In this document: in pieces, positions 44,615 to 54,430 of the stretch
Position numbering within the stretch: position 1 is the stretch's first letter
Layout: each line of letters begins with the position of its first letter
Source: Allobosea lathyri
GTDB lineage: Bacteria > Pseudomonadota > Alphaproteobacteria > Rhizobiales > Beijerinckiaceae
Direction of reading: 5' to 3'
DNA length: 64,000 nucleotides
Assembly: GCF_900108245.1 (NCBI RefSeq)
Contig: NZ_FNUY01000008.1
Location: 1-64,000 of the forward strand
Notes under the pieces: generated by a model
The model's database searches: none
Told to the model about the DNA's origin: nothing
The model's input: the letters and a program-made list of their open reading frames with translations, nothing else
Position numbers and translations under genes: made by a program

Positions 44615-46132
44615 CTACGCCGCCCTTGTCTTCGGCTCCGGCAATGCAGCCAGCGTATCCATCACGCGCTCCGCCGGCAGGGTGATCGTGACTTCGGTGC
44701 CCGCCCGCGGTTTCGATTTCAGATGGAAGCCGCCATTGTGCAGGTCGAGCAGGCCCTTGACGATCGGCAGGCCAAGCCCCGAGCCTTGTTCGGCCGTCTT
44801 GATCGCCAGCGACCCGCGCCCGAAGGTCTGCAGCACGATCGGGATCTCGTCCTCGGGAATGCCGGGGCCGGTATCGGCAATCGAAACATATTGCCCGCCA
44901 TTGGCGGTCCAGCCGACCTTGATCGAAATCTCTCCGCCCTGGGGCGTGAATTTGATCGCGTTCGACAGGATGTTCAGGACGGCCTGCCGGATCGCCCGCT
45001 CATCGGCCCAGACCTTCGGCAGATCGGGCTCGACCGCTTCGCGGATCGTCTGGCCCTTGGCCTTGGCGCGCAGGTTCAGCATGTGATGGCAGTCGTCGAC
45101 GATGCCGGCGAGTGACAGCGCCTCTTCGTTCAGCTCGTATTTGCCGGCCTCGATGCGCGACAGGTCGAGAATCTCGTTGATCAGGTTGAGCAGATGCTGG
45201 CCCGAACCGTGGATGTCGGCGGAGTATTCCTTATAGGCCGCATTGGCATGCCCGCCGAAAACCTCGTTCTTCATCACCTCGGAGAAGCCGAGGATCGCGT
45301 TGAGAGGGGTGCGCAGCTCGTGGCTCATCGTGGCGAGGAAGCGCGATTTGGCGAGATTGGCTTCCTCGGCCTTGCGGCGGGCTTCGTCGGAATTGGCGGT
45401 GGCGGTCTCGAGTTCCGCGATCAGCGCATCCTTCTCGGCCCGGAACTCGATGGTCGAGACCGAGCTCGCGTAAAGCCGGTTTGCCAGGAAGACGAAGAAG
45501 AGCTGCGCCGAGGCCGCCATCAGCGCCATGGTGACGCTGTCGATGTCGGACCGTCCCCAGAAGAACAGCCCGATCCCGGCCGCGATCGGCGCAAGTCCGG
45601 CATAGACGGCAATCGGGATCGAGGCCGAGAGCATCACGGTCAGAGCGCTGACGATGAGCAGCGTCGTCGTGACGAACACCTTGGCGCCGGGCGCGTCGAC
45701 CAGCGCGAACAGCAAAAGGATGAGGGACCAGGACAGGCCGTGCAGCCCTTCCGCCAGCGTAAACAGCCTGCGCCAGAGCCGGATGCCGAATTCGCTGGTG
45801 GATTGGTTGAGATAGCGCCGGGACAACAGCACGATGACCATCGAGCTTAGCAGGACGCCGCCGAGCCATGGCATCACCATGTAGACGGGAATCCACAGGC
45901 AGGCAGCCGCCGCGACGCCCATGGCCAGCACCAGCGTGCCGACCGAGCCGGTCATGCGGTATTGCGCGAACAGGCGGAGCAACTCGACGTCGAAGGCGCG
46001 TTCCAGACCGGTCGACGAGGTCAGGCGCTCGCGCACGGATTTGACCTCGCGCGTGATGAGCTTGCGGCGCGCCAAAGCGGCCGGGTCGGGCCCGCGCCCG
46101 CGCTGCACCTGTTCGGCCGTCACTTCCGCCAT
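44615..46132 (-). CDS. Membrane sensor histidine kinase (PleC/DivJ-like)
   Basis: The 505-aa protein has about six membrane segments (about 62-220), a coiled linker, an H-box with His271 (ATMSHELRTPLNAILGFSEV), an N-box (LNILSNAIKFTPQGG), and G-boxes (IADTGPGIPEDE and GSGLGLPIVKGLLDLHNGG). It is most like the cell-cycle-type PleC/DivJ kinases of alphaproteobacteria. No response-regulator gene is next to it. The ATG at 46132 is chosen; a GTG at 46162 is also open. Confidence 0.92.
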   Translation of the reverse strand: MAEVTAEQVQRGRGPDPAALARRKLITREVKSVRERLTSSTGLERAFDVELLRLFAQYRMTGSVGTLVLAMGVAAAACLWIPVYMVMPWLGGVLLSSMVIVLLSRRYLNQSTSEFGIRLWRRLFTLAEGLHGLSWSLILLLFALVDAPGAKVFVTTTLLIVSALTVMLSASIPIAVYAGLAPIAAGIGLFFWGRSDIDSVTMALMAASAQLFFVFLANRLYASSVSTIEFRAEKDALIAELETATANSDEARRKAEEANLAKSRFLATMSHELRTPLNAILGFSEVMKNEVFGGHANAAYKEYSADIHGSGQHLLNLINEILDLSRIEAGKYELNEEALSLAGIVDDCHHMLNLRAKAKGQTIREAVEPDLPKVWADERAIRQAVLNILSNAIKFTPQGGEISIKVGWTANGGQYVSIADTGPGIPEDEIPIVLQTFGRGSLAIKTAEQGSGLGLPIVKGLLDLHNGGFHLKSKPRAGTEVTITLPAERVMDTLAALPEPKTRAA

Positions 46133-46217
46133 GATGAGGGACGTGTTTCCTCTTCCCGTCACGCGGAATGCGCAATCGGCTCGCCATCATGGACAGCAAA
46201 TCGTTAAGCTCTTCCTG

Positions 46218-46769
46218 ATGGCGCGCTTTGGATTCACCCCTTCCCGATACGGACCGCTGGGCTGGCGACGCGTCAGCCGGCCGGTCGATTTCGTCGTTGC
46301 CCTTGGAATCATTGGTTTGCTGGCGATAGCAGGCGCCGTCCTGCAATACCGGCTTGGCCCCGCGCGCACGCTTGTCGGCGCCGCGCAGGCGATCGACGGC
46401 GATTCGCTCAGGCTGTCTGGCGAGGAGCTGCGGCTGGAAGGGCTCGATGCGCCCGAATACCGCCAGAGCTGCGCGGATCAGGTCGGCCGTCAGGTCGATT
46501 GTGGCCGTGCGGCGCGTCGGGCCTTGCAGGGCCTGCTCGCGCGCGGGCTGGTCACCTGCGAGATCGGCAAGATCGACCGCTATGGGCGCGGCCTTGCCCG
46601 CTGCCGCCAGGGCGAGACCGACATCAACGCCACGCTCGTCCGCGACGGCCAGGCGGTTGCCTATGGCGACTACCGCAGCGAGGAAGAGCAGGCGAAAGCC
46701 GCTGGGCGCGGGCTCTGGGCGCTGAAATTCGAGCGGCCCGAGACCTGGCGGCGCGGGCACGCGCGGTGA
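46218..46769 (+). CDS. Thermonuclease (SNase-like) family protein, membrane-anchored
   Basis: The 183-aa protein has an N-terminal membrane segment (about 25-45) and a staphylococcal-nuclease-like OB fold with AIDGDSLRLSGEELRLEGLD, APEYRQSC, IDRYGRGLARC and DYRSEEEQAKAAGRGLW. Several Cys residues suggest a disulfide-bonded periplasmic fold. It probably cleaves nucleic acid outside the cytoplasm, but catalytic activity is not certain. It diverges from the kinase gene across 85 bp. Confidence 0.9.
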   Translation: MARFGFTPSRYGPLGWRRVSRPVDFVVALGIIGLLAIAGAVLQYRLGPARTLVGAAQAIDGDSLRLSGEELRLEGLDAPEYRQSCADQVGRQVDCGRAARRALQGLLARGLVTCEIGKIDRYGRGLARCRQGETDINATLVRDGQAVAYGDYRSEEEQAKAAGRGLWALKFERPETWRRGHAR

Positions 46770-46870
46770 GCAGCGGCGACGATCGCCACATAACCATCAT
46801 GAAGAAGATCGACATGGTTGACCTCGCCTCCTTCGGCATGGTCGGGTCTGCGCGAATGGGAGAGGTCTCG

Positions 46871-47482
46871 ATGAAGCTCTATGACGGCGCGCGCGCGCCA
46901 AATCCGCGGCGAGTGCGTATTTTCTTCGCCGAGAAGGGCGTGCCCTTGCCCGAGCTCATCCCGATCGACATCACCAAAAAAGAGCACAAGAGCGAGGCCT
47001 TCACGAAGCTGAATCCGGCGCAGCGGCTACCCGTGCTCGAACTCGATGACGGCACTGCGCTGGCCGAGACGATCGCGATCTGCCGCTATCTCGAAGGGCT
47101 GCATCCGACGCCGCCTTTGTTCGGGCGCGATCCGAAGGAGCAGGCCCTGATCGAGATGTGGAACCGGCGGGTCGAGCTGGGGTTGTTTTCCAGCGTATCG
47201 GCGGTGTTTCGCCACAGCCACCCCTCGATGGCCGAGCTTGAGGAGCAGGTGCCCGAATGGGCCGAGGCGAATCGCGAGCAGGTCGACGACCATCTCTGGA
47301 TTCTCGAATTGCAGCTTGCGGGAAACCCTTATGTCTGCGGCGACAGCCTGACGGTTGCCGATATCACGGCGGGGATCGCGATCGATTTCATGAAGCCCTC
47401 GCGCATTCGCCTGCCGGAGGAATTCGTTCATATCCGCCGTTGGCACGGCGAACTCGCGGCCCGGCCGAGCTGGAAGGCTTGA
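46871..47482 (+). CDS. Glutathione S-transferase family protein
   Basis: The 203-aa protein has a thioredoxin-like N-terminal domain (KLYDGARAPNPRRVRIFF, then NPAQRLPVLELDDG and LAETIAICRYLE) and an all-helical C-terminal domain (DSLTVADITAGIAIDF). The ATG at 46871 has GGAGAG 8 bp upstream; an in-frame ATG at 46801 is less likely. Its stop overlaps the next start as TGATG, so it heads a four-gene operon. Confidence 0.9.
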   Translation: MKLYDGARAPNPRRVRIFFAEKGVPLPELIPIDITKKEHKSEAFTKLNPAQRLPVLELDDGTALAETIAICRYLEGLHPTPPLFGRDPKEQALIEMWNRRVELGLFSSVSAVFRHSHPSMAELEEQVPEWAEANREQVDDHLWILELQLAGNPYVCGDSLTVADITAGIAIDFMKPSRIRLPEEFVHIRRWHGELAARPSWKA

Positions 47483-47952
47483 TGCGCGCATTTGCCCTGT
47501 TTCTCGCGGCCCTGATTGGCCTGTCGACTCCGGCTTTCGCCGTCGAGCGTCTCAGCGGCGAGGCGATCAAGCGCGCCTTCGAGGGCAACACTGTCAGTGG
47601 CCGCTACACCAATGGCGGCTTCTTCACGGAGTATCATGAGGCCGATGGCCGGGCGCTCGGCAATAATGGCTGGCAGCCCAACAAGGACGCCTGCTGGATC
47701 ACCAAGGAGGATCAGGTCTGCTACTATTATGGCCCCCCGAGCGACCGCACGGTCCACTGCTTCACCGTCGAGGTTTCCGGCGATCTCTATGTTCTGCGCA
47801 ATACCAGCAACGGCATGGTCAACGCGCTGGCGACGATCGAGCTGGGCAATCCGCGCAAGCACAGCGACCAGGGCACGCCTTGGTATTGCGATGGCCTGAT
47901 CTCCAGGGCGCCCGAGCCGCTGATGTCGCGGCGGCGTCTCGCGGCGCGCTGA
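47482..47952 (+). CDS. Secreted cysteine-containing protein, first of a tandem pair
   Basis: The 156-aa protein has a signal peptide (cleavage after AFA at about residue 20) and a mature domain with four Cys: DACWITKED, VCYYYGPP, VHCFTVEVSGDLYVLR and WYCDGLIS. It is clearly paralogous to the next gene in length, Cys positions and motifs. The repeated EAIKRAFEGNTVSGRY motif lies at the start of the mature part. Function unknown; probably periplasmic with two disulfides. Confidence 0.85.
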   Translation: MRAFALFLAALIGLSTPAFAVERLSGEAIKRAFEGNTVSGRYTNGGFFTEYHEADGRALGNNGWQPNKDACWITKEDQVCYYYGPPSDRTVHCFTVEVSGDLYVLRNTSNGMVNALATIELGNPRKHSDQGTPWYCDGLISRAPEPLMSRRRLAAR

Positions 47953-48416
47953 TGCGCGGCCTTCCATCGGCGCTGCTCGCGGCAGCGGTTCTGGCTTGCG
48001 GCGCAGCCATGGCGGCCGAAAGGCTGGACGGCGACGCGATCAAGCGCGTTTTCGAGGGCAACACGGTCAGCGGCCGCTATTCCGGCACCAACCAGCCCTT
48101 CAGCGAGTATCACCACCCTGATGGCCGGGCGAGCGGCCACAACCGCAATGTGCCCAATCGCGACGCCTGCTGGACGACGACGGCCGATGCGGTCTGCTAC
48201 TATTATGGACCGCACGAGACGCGCCGCACCTATTGCTTCACGGTCGAGACCAGCGGCCAGCTTTACGTTCTGCGCAGCAGGCCCAGCGGGCGCATCAACG
48301 GCATGGCCCGGATCGAACCCGGCGACCCCCATGATTTCAGCCGGAAAGCCGCGGATTGGACCTGCGACGGGCTGATCTCGCAGGCGCCCGGTCGCGCCAG
48401 GTTGGCGAGACGATGA
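47952..48416 (+). CDS. Secreted cysteine-containing protein, second of a tandem pair
   Basis: The 154-aa paralogue of the preceding protein has its own signal peptide (cleavage after AMA) and the same blocks: DAIKRVFEGNTVSGRY, RDACWTTTAD, VCYYYGPHE, YCFTVETSGQLYVLR and WTCDGLIS. It starts within TGATG overlapping the first copy and ends in ATGA overlapping the uracil-glycosylase-like gene, so translation is coupled across the pair. Confidence 0.85.
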   Translation: MRGLPSALLAAAVLACGAAMAAERLDGDAIKRVFEGNTVSGRYSGTNQPFSEYHHPDGRASGHNRNVPNRDACWTTTADAVCYYYGPHETRRTYCFTVETSGQLYVLRSRPSGRINGMARIEPGDPHDFSRKAADWTCDGLISQAPGRARLARR

Positions 48417-49054
48417 CCGGGGCAGGGGCCGCTGACGCCGAAACGCTCGAGGCCGTTCTCCACGACCTCCGTGCCTGTCGGGTCTGCCGGGATGCGCCGC
48501 TTTATCTGCCGGCACTGCCGCATCAGCCCCGCCCGGTCATCCAGGCATCTGCGAGCGCGCGCATCTGCATTGCGGGGCAGGCGCCCGGCACCCGCGTTCA
48601 CGCCAGCGGCCAGCCCTTCACCGATCCTTCCGGCGTGCGGCTGCGCGGCTGGCTCGGCCTTGATGAGGCGACATTCTATGATCCCGAAAAGGTTGCAATC
48701 GTACCGATGGGGCACTGTTTTCCGGGGCTCGACGCCAAAGGGGGCGACCGGCCGCCGCGTCGCGAATGCGCGCCAATCTGGCGCGAGCGTGTCTTCGCGG
48801 CTCTTCCTTCGATCGAACTGGTCCTCGCCATAGGGCGCTATGCGCAAGCCTGGCATCTTGGCCCGAGCGAAGGCGCCAATCTCTCCGAAACGGTCGCGAA
48901 CTGGCGCGAGATCCTGGCCCGCAACGCGCATCCGCGCGTGCTGCCGCTGCCGCATCCATCCTGGCGCAACAATGCCTGGCTCAAGCGGAATCCCTGGTTC
49001 GATACGGAGCTCGTGCCGGTCCTGCGCGCCGAGGTGGCGAGGCTGACCCGCTAG
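48413..49054 (+). CDS. Uracil-DNA glycosylase family protein
   Basis: The 213-aa protein has the superfamily motifs IAGQAPGTRVHASGQPFTDP near the N-terminus and LPLPHPSWRNNAWLKRNPWF near the C-terminus. A CRVCRD Cys pair near residue 22 recalls the iron-sulfur-bearing families. It probably removes damaged bases or belongs to a related enzyme group. It is translationally coupled to the secreted twins, an unusual operon partner. Confidence 0.9.
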   Translation: MTGAGAADAETLEAVLHDLRACRVCRDAPLYLPALPHQPRPVIQASASARICIAGQAPGTRVHASGQPFTDPSGVRLRGWLGLDEATFYDPEKVAIVPMGHCFPGLDAKGGDRPPRRECAPIWRERVFAALPSIELVLAIGRYAQAWHLGPSEGANLSETVANWREILARNAHPRVLPLPHPSWRNNAWLKRNPWFDTELVPVLRAEVARLTR

Positions 49055-49067
49055 GCTTTCGCGCGGT

Positions 49068-49463
49068 TCAGTAACGGAAAGGTCCGGATTCCAGCCCGCG
49101 ATCCGACTGTCCACGCATCCTGACGACGCTCCGGACCGGTCCGAGGCTGGACTCCCCGCGCGCTTCAAGATCGACCAGCGCGCCAACAGACGAACCGTAG
49201 CCCGACGAATTGTACCCACTGCGCGAACTCTTGCCGAAATCGACGCGCACCGCACCGCCAGCTCTTACACAGAGCGAGGAGCCCTCGACACGCACGAAGC
49301 CCGGACCATATTCGGGACAGGCGCGTGCTGCTGTGTCGGAGCGGGCCGGCTTGAGCTTATCCTTGGCGGTGGAGCGCCCGGGCAGCGGTTCGCCGATCGA
49401 CTGCGCCATGGCAGCGGAGGTGGCCAGCAGGGCGGCGAGCGCGGAGGCTGCGATGCGGAGCAT
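49068..49463 (-). CDS. Short secreted protein resembling the start of an alphaproteobacterial porin
   Basis: The 131-aa protein has a signal peptide (cleavage near AMA-Q) and CPEYGPGFVRVEGSSLCVRA, then GGAVRVDFG. This is like the N-terminal signature of the Porin_2 family, whose members are about 350-500 aa. The remainder, with LVDLEARGESSLGPVR, also resembles one early barrel strand before the stop. It may be a naturally small relative or a truncated porin. The ATG at 49463 begins the signal. Confidence 0.75.
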   Translation of the reverse strand: MLRIAASALAALLATSAAMAQSIGEPLPGRSTAKDKLKPARSDTAARACPEYGPGFVRVEGSSLCVRAGGAVRVDFGKSSRSGYNSSGYGSSVGALVDLEARGESSLGPVRSVVRMRGQSDRGLESGPFRY

Positions 49464-49570
49464 TGCGAAGTATCCCGAGGAGCTGATCGTCCGGTTAGCC
49501 GCCAAGCAAGGCAAGGCTATGGCGCCCCCCGAGCATAACTGTTTTCCGGCCGGGAAAAACCGGTTGAACT

Positions 49571-49660
49571 CCGGCTTTTCAGCCGAGGCTCTCGCATGAA
49601 AAATCCCGCTTTTCAGCCGAGGCTCTTCTCATGAAAAACCCCGGCTTTTCAGCCGGGGTT
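49571..49660. repeat. Three tandem repeats of about 35 bp with hairpin-forming cores
   Basis: Units begin near 49571, 49606 and 49641. Each contains CGGCTTTTCAGCCG or a close variant; units 1 and 2 continue with AGGCTCT...CATGAAAAA. The third ends as a perfect CCCCGGCTTTTCAGCCGGGG hairpin. It looks like expansion of a small terminator-like stem-loop. Confidence 0.85.
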
Positions 49661-49900
49661 CGATAGTCTTCGAGTTGGGTCGCCTAGCGGCCGGTCGCTC
49701 TCTTCAGAGCTGATTCATTGCCCGCGCGCGGCTTATGTAAGCGTCGCTTGGCGTCGTCTGGGCATGTCCTCCCTCAAAGACATTCCGCGCGCCGGTTGTC
49801 CCGATCATTCGCGGACGACCAGAAAAGCAGGTCTGGCGGAGGACGCAAGAGAAAAATGCATGCCGCCCATGTGAAAATCACATGATGCGGGGACGGCAAC

Positions 49901-49928
49901 AAAAAAGCCCGGCCGGAGCCGGGCTTTT
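49901..49928. terminator. Bidirectional intrinsic terminator
   Basis: AAAAGCCCGGC and GCCGGGCTTTT form an 11-bp stem with a short loop. It lies 30 bp after the TRAP binding-protein stop and has A-tract and T-tract on the two sides, so it can stop both strands. Confidence 0.88.
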
Positions 49929-49957
49929 GAGAATGCGGCGACTGTGGAGCAGCGCTC

Positions 49958-51390
<1,433 letters not shown>

Positions 51391-52443
51391 ATGGATCAGG
51401 ACAGGCTGGCGAAACTGAGGGCGCGCTACGCCGGCGCCAGCGGCGCCGACATCCACGATCCGCGCTTTGCCAAGGTCGCGGCCGACCAGTTCAAGGGCGA
51501 CAGGCGCAAATGGCCGTTCTCCGATGTCGCGACCTTCATCAGCGCGCCGTATCGCCCGGATGCGTTGGGCCAGCCTGATCTCGGCGGGCTCGACGTTGCG
51601 ATCATCGGCCTTCCGATGGATCTGGGCGTGACCAATCGCGCCGGCACGCGGCTGGGCCCGCGCGCGGTGCGCGCTGTCGAGCGCATGGGCCCGATGGACC
51701 ATGTGCTGGGCACGGCGCCGCTCGGCATGCTCAAGGTAGCCGATATCGGCGATGTGCCGTTCCGCTCGCGCTATTCGCTGGAAAGCTGCCATGAGGACAT
51801 CGAGGCGACGTTCAAGACCATCGTCGCGGCCGGCGTCTCGACGCTTGCCGTCGGTGGCGACCATTCGATCACCTATCCGATCCTGAAGGCGGTCGGCGCC
51901 AAGCGTCCCGTCGGCCTGGTCCATATCGACGCGCATTGCGACACGTCGGGTCCCTATGAGGGGTCGAAATTCCACCATGGCGGCCCGTTCAGGCAGGCGG
52001 TCCTCGATGGGGTGCTCGACCCGCAGCGTACGATCCAGATCGGCATCAGGGGCGGGGCCGAATATCTCTGGGAATTCTCCTACGAGTCGGGGATGACCGT
52101 GATCCATGCCGACGAGGTCGATCGCATGGGGCTCGACGCGGTGATCGCAAAGGCGCTCTCCGTCATCGGCGACGGACCGACCTATGTCTCCTTCGACGTC
52201 GATTCGCTCGATCCGGCCTTCGCGCCGGGCACCGGCACGCCAGAGATCGGAGGGCTGACACCGCGCGAGGCGCTCGCCATCCTGCGTGGATTGAAGGGGC
52301 GTGATATTGTTGCCGCAGATGTCGTAGAGATCGCGCCGCAATATGACGCCACGACCAATACGGCCCAATGCGCGGCGCAGGTGCTGTTCACCGAATTGTG
52401 CCTGATCGCGGAAGCGCGCGCCGCAGGAAAAGGAAGACCATGA
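51391..52443 (+). CDS. speB: Agmatinase/guanidino-acid hydrolase family protein
   Basis: The 350-aa ureohydrolase has all metal ligands of the binuclear manganese site: His158 (GGDHS), Asp180, His182 and Asp184 (HIDAHCDTS), Asp269 and Asp271 (FDVDSLDPAFAPGTGTPE). It splits urea or guanidine from agmatine-like substrates. Many proteins annotated as agmatinase act on guanidinobutyrate or guanidinopropionate, so the symbol is by family only. The start at 51391 follows GAAAGG; an upstream ATG at 51373 is also open. Confidence 0.9.
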   Translation: MDQDRLAKLRARYAGASGADIHDPRFAKVAADQFKGDRRKWPFSDVATFISAPYRPDALGQPDLGGLDVAIIGLPMDLGVTNRAGTRLGPRAVRAVERMGPMDHVLGTAPLGMLKVADIGDVPFRSRYSLESCHEDIEATFKTIVAAGVSTLAVGGDHSITYPILKAVGAKRPVGLVHIDAHCDTSGPYEGSKFHHGGPFRQAVLDGVLDPQRTIQIGIRGGAEYLWEFSYESGMTVIHADEVDRMGLDAVIAKALSVIGDGPTYVSFDVDSLDPAFAPGTGTPEIGGLTPREALAILRGLKGRDIVAADVVEIAPQYDATTNTAQCAAQVLFTELCLIAEARAAGKGRP

Positions 52444-53219
52444 CGTTACGCGGATCGATAGGGCGGCTTGCCGTATTCGGCGGGCTTTGCCTGGCCAGCC
52501 TTCCCGGGCGGGCCGAAGTGCCTGCAAACGGGGCGGTCTACATGGATGCAGCCTATGGGGCAGTCGAATCGCTGATGCGCGCAAAGCCGGGCACGGTGAC
52601 GCTGCCGCGTCTGGCGGATCCGGTGGACGGCAGGATTCTGGCCGATGTCTGGAACGCTCCCGCCATTCTCGGCACTGCGCCCTACACCGCGGCGAGCATC
52701 GAGGCTCTGCTGGGCATCATCCAGAAACAGACGCAGGTGCTGCAAGCCTACCTGCTGTTTTCCCCGGACCCTGCCAAGCAAAAGCCCGACGCGGCGCGCA
52801 ACGCGGTGGAGTTTCAGGATGAACTGACACGCTCACACGAATTCCGGCTGAAGCTTGTTGCCGCCTCGTTGCAGGCTATGAACGATTTCGGCGCCCGTCT
52901 CACGGCGGAAGAGAAGACCGATGCGCGCTTCCAGGGGTTGCGGCAGATGCGCCTCGGCCTGATGGAAATCGTGACGGGTTCGGCATTGGCATTGCGAAAT
53001 CCCGCGCTGCGCCCGGCCAATCAACTCATGCTGGCCCGCAGCTTCTCCGATAATGCCGCAGCGCTCGCGGCAGGGATCGCGCCGCTCGACCGGAAAGCGG
53101 TGATCGACGCATTGCAGGCAGCTATGCCGAATTTGAAGCAGGACGCCCAGAAAGCGATTTCCGGCTTTGCCGCGACGGTATCGGCTGCCCCCTGCGACGG
53201 GCTCTGCCGGCTCGAATGA
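52440..53219 (+). CDS. Secreted hypothetical protein coupled to the agmatinase-like gene
   Basis: The 259-aa protein has a signal peptide (FGGLCLASLPGRA, cleavage near residue 24) and a mostly helical mature part ending in a CDGLC Cys pair. No family is recognised. Its ATG overlaps the ureohydrolase stop as ATGA, so it belongs to the same operon. Confidence 0.75.
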   Translation: MTLRGSIGRLAVFGGLCLASLPGRAEVPANGAVYMDAAYGAVESLMRAKPGTVTLPRLADPVDGRILADVWNAPAILGTAPYTAASIEALLGIIQKQTQVLQAYLLFSPDPAKQKPDAARNAVEFQDELTRSHEFRLKLVAASLQAMNDFGARLTAEEKTDARFQGLRQMRLGLMEIVTGSALALRNPALRPANQLMLARSFSDNAAALAAGIAPLDRKAVIDALQAAMPNLKQDAQKAISGFAATVSAAPCDGLCRLE

Positions 53220-53280
53220 TGCGCTGCGAGTTCAGCGGGAGCCTGACGCAGACGGGTTCCCGTCGGCCGGCGCCATCCTC

Positions 53281-53384
53281 TAGATCATCGGACCGAATAT
53301 CATATCCGGGCCGGTGATCTAAATCTTTGATTTTGCATCGACTTTTCCCGAAAATCGCGTTCCACTTTTCGGGCCGATGCTCTA
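53281..53384. repeat. Palindromic intergenic repeat of Rhizobiales type
   Basis: It is made of two stem-loops. The first has arms AGATCATCGG and CCGGTGATCT. The second has arms GCATCGAC-TTTTCCCGA and a TTTTCGGGCCGATGC end. The second core, with ACTTTTCCCGAAAA...TTCCACTTTTCGG, is like a widespread rhizobial repeat. It ends a few bases from the stop of the methyltransferase-like gene. Confidence 0.75.
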
Positions 53385-54056
53385 GCGGCGCAGTGCCAGC
53401 CAGATCACATGGCGCGCGCCGCCGCCATGCCTGCTGGCGCGCACCTTGGTCTCCTCGACGGTAAATCCCGCTTTGCGAAGGCGCTGCGTGAAGCTGCGGT
53501 CGGGGCCCGAGGACCAGACGGCAAGCACGCCGCCAGGACGCAGGGCCGTGCGGGCCGCGTGAAGGCCGGCATCGTCATAGAGCGAGTCGTTGCCGGCGAT
53601 GGTCAGCCCTTCCGGGCCATTGTCGACATCGAGCAGGATCGCATCATAGCGCGCCGGGCCGGCTGCGATCTGCCGCCCGACATCGCCGACCACGATGCTG
53701 ACGCGGGCGTCGTCGAGGCAGCCGGCGAAAACGGATGCCATCGGACCGCGCGCCCAGGCGACGACGGCGGGAACGAGCTCCGCGACCTCGACCTGCGCCT
53801 GCGGCCCCAGAACGGCCAGGGCCGCCCGCAGCGTGAAGCCCATGCCAAGCCCGCCGATCAGGATGCGTGGCTGCGGCTGCCCCTCGATCCGCTGGCAGGA
53901 CAGTGTCGCGAGAGCCTCCTCCGAGCCGCTGAGGCGGCTGTTCATCAACTCGTTGCTTCCCAGCATGATCGAGAATTCGGTGCCGCGCTGCTTCAGGCGC
54001 AGTTCTCCGCCCTTTCCGGGCAGCGTTGCAGTGTCGATCAGGGTCCAGGGTATCAC
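53382..54056 (-). CDS. Spermidine-synthase-like methyltransferase-fold protein
   Basis: The 224-aa protein has the Rossmann-type SAM/aminopropyl site with ILIGGLGMGFTLRAAL, VEVAELVPAVVAWARG, ARVSIVVGDVGRQI and YDAILLDVDNGPEGL. This resembles spermidine/spermine synthases, but the family also includes spermidine-synthase-like proteins of unknown activity. The start codon is GTG at 54056 or TTG at 54062; neither has a strong ribosome site. Confidence 0.85.
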   Translation of the reverse strand: MIPWTLIDTATLPGKGGELRLKQRGTEFSIMLGSNELMNSRLSGSEEALATLSCQRIEGQPQPRILIGGLGMGFTLRAALAVLGPQAQVEVAELVPAVVAWARGPMASVFAGCLDDARVSIVVGDVGRQIAAGPARYDAILLDVDNGPEGLTIAGNDSLYDDAGLHAARTALRPGGVLAVWSSGPDRSFTQRLRKAGFTVEETKVRASRHGGGARHVIWLALRR

Positions 54057-54430
54057 GGGCAATCTCGGCGGGCGGGTCTCGGGGGAGCCAGTCTATAAGG
54101 CTCCTGCCTCAAAGCTTCGAGGGCGAAAGCTCAAGGAAACTGTTTGGAAAACGTCCTGAGCCCTCATCCTGAGGAGCCATTCCGCAAGAATGGCGTCTCG
54201 AAGGATGCTTCAGGAGGCTCCGATGCCAGCTGGAGAATCCTTCGAGACGCGCCTGCGGCGCTCCTCAGGATGAGGGCTGGAGTTTCCAAACAATCTCGGC
54301 GGCGCGGCATGCAATGAGGTCATGGGCTTGCGCTTCACGCCCTGTTGATAGGGCGTGGGTGACATGACTATGTCAGAATGCTGCGCTGCAATGTAATCGC
54401 TGCGCCGCCAGATTCTCTCGGACAATACCC
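54057..54430. other. Intergenic region holding a large palindromic repeat
   Basis: About 370 bp with no gene. Most is taken up by the palindromic repeat at 54141-54295. The rest should contain the promoter of the MFS gene. Confidence 0.6.
54141..54295. repeat. Large palindromic repeat element, copy 1
   Basis: It has the outer arms TGTTTGGAAA and TTTCCAAACA, inner arms GCCCTCATCCTGAGGAGC and GCTCCTCAGGATGAGGGC, and a third pair, GCGTCTCGAAGGAT and ATCCTTCGAGACGC. The element can fold into one long hairpin. A related copy is at 58188-58343. Confidence 0.9.

Larger units (their letters stand above)
49464..49957. other. Intergenic region with tandem repeats and a terminator
   Basis: About 490 bp without a gene. 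It contains the tandem hairpin repeats at 49571-49660 and the terminator at 49901-49928. A short palindrome, ATGTGAAAATCACAT, occurs near 49870. Confidence 0.6.

Noticed and set aside
49571..49660. Possible CRISPR array because of regularly spaced repeats
   Set aside because: Only three units, no distinct spacers, hairpin-forming cores and no cas genes; it is a tandem duplication of a stem-loop.
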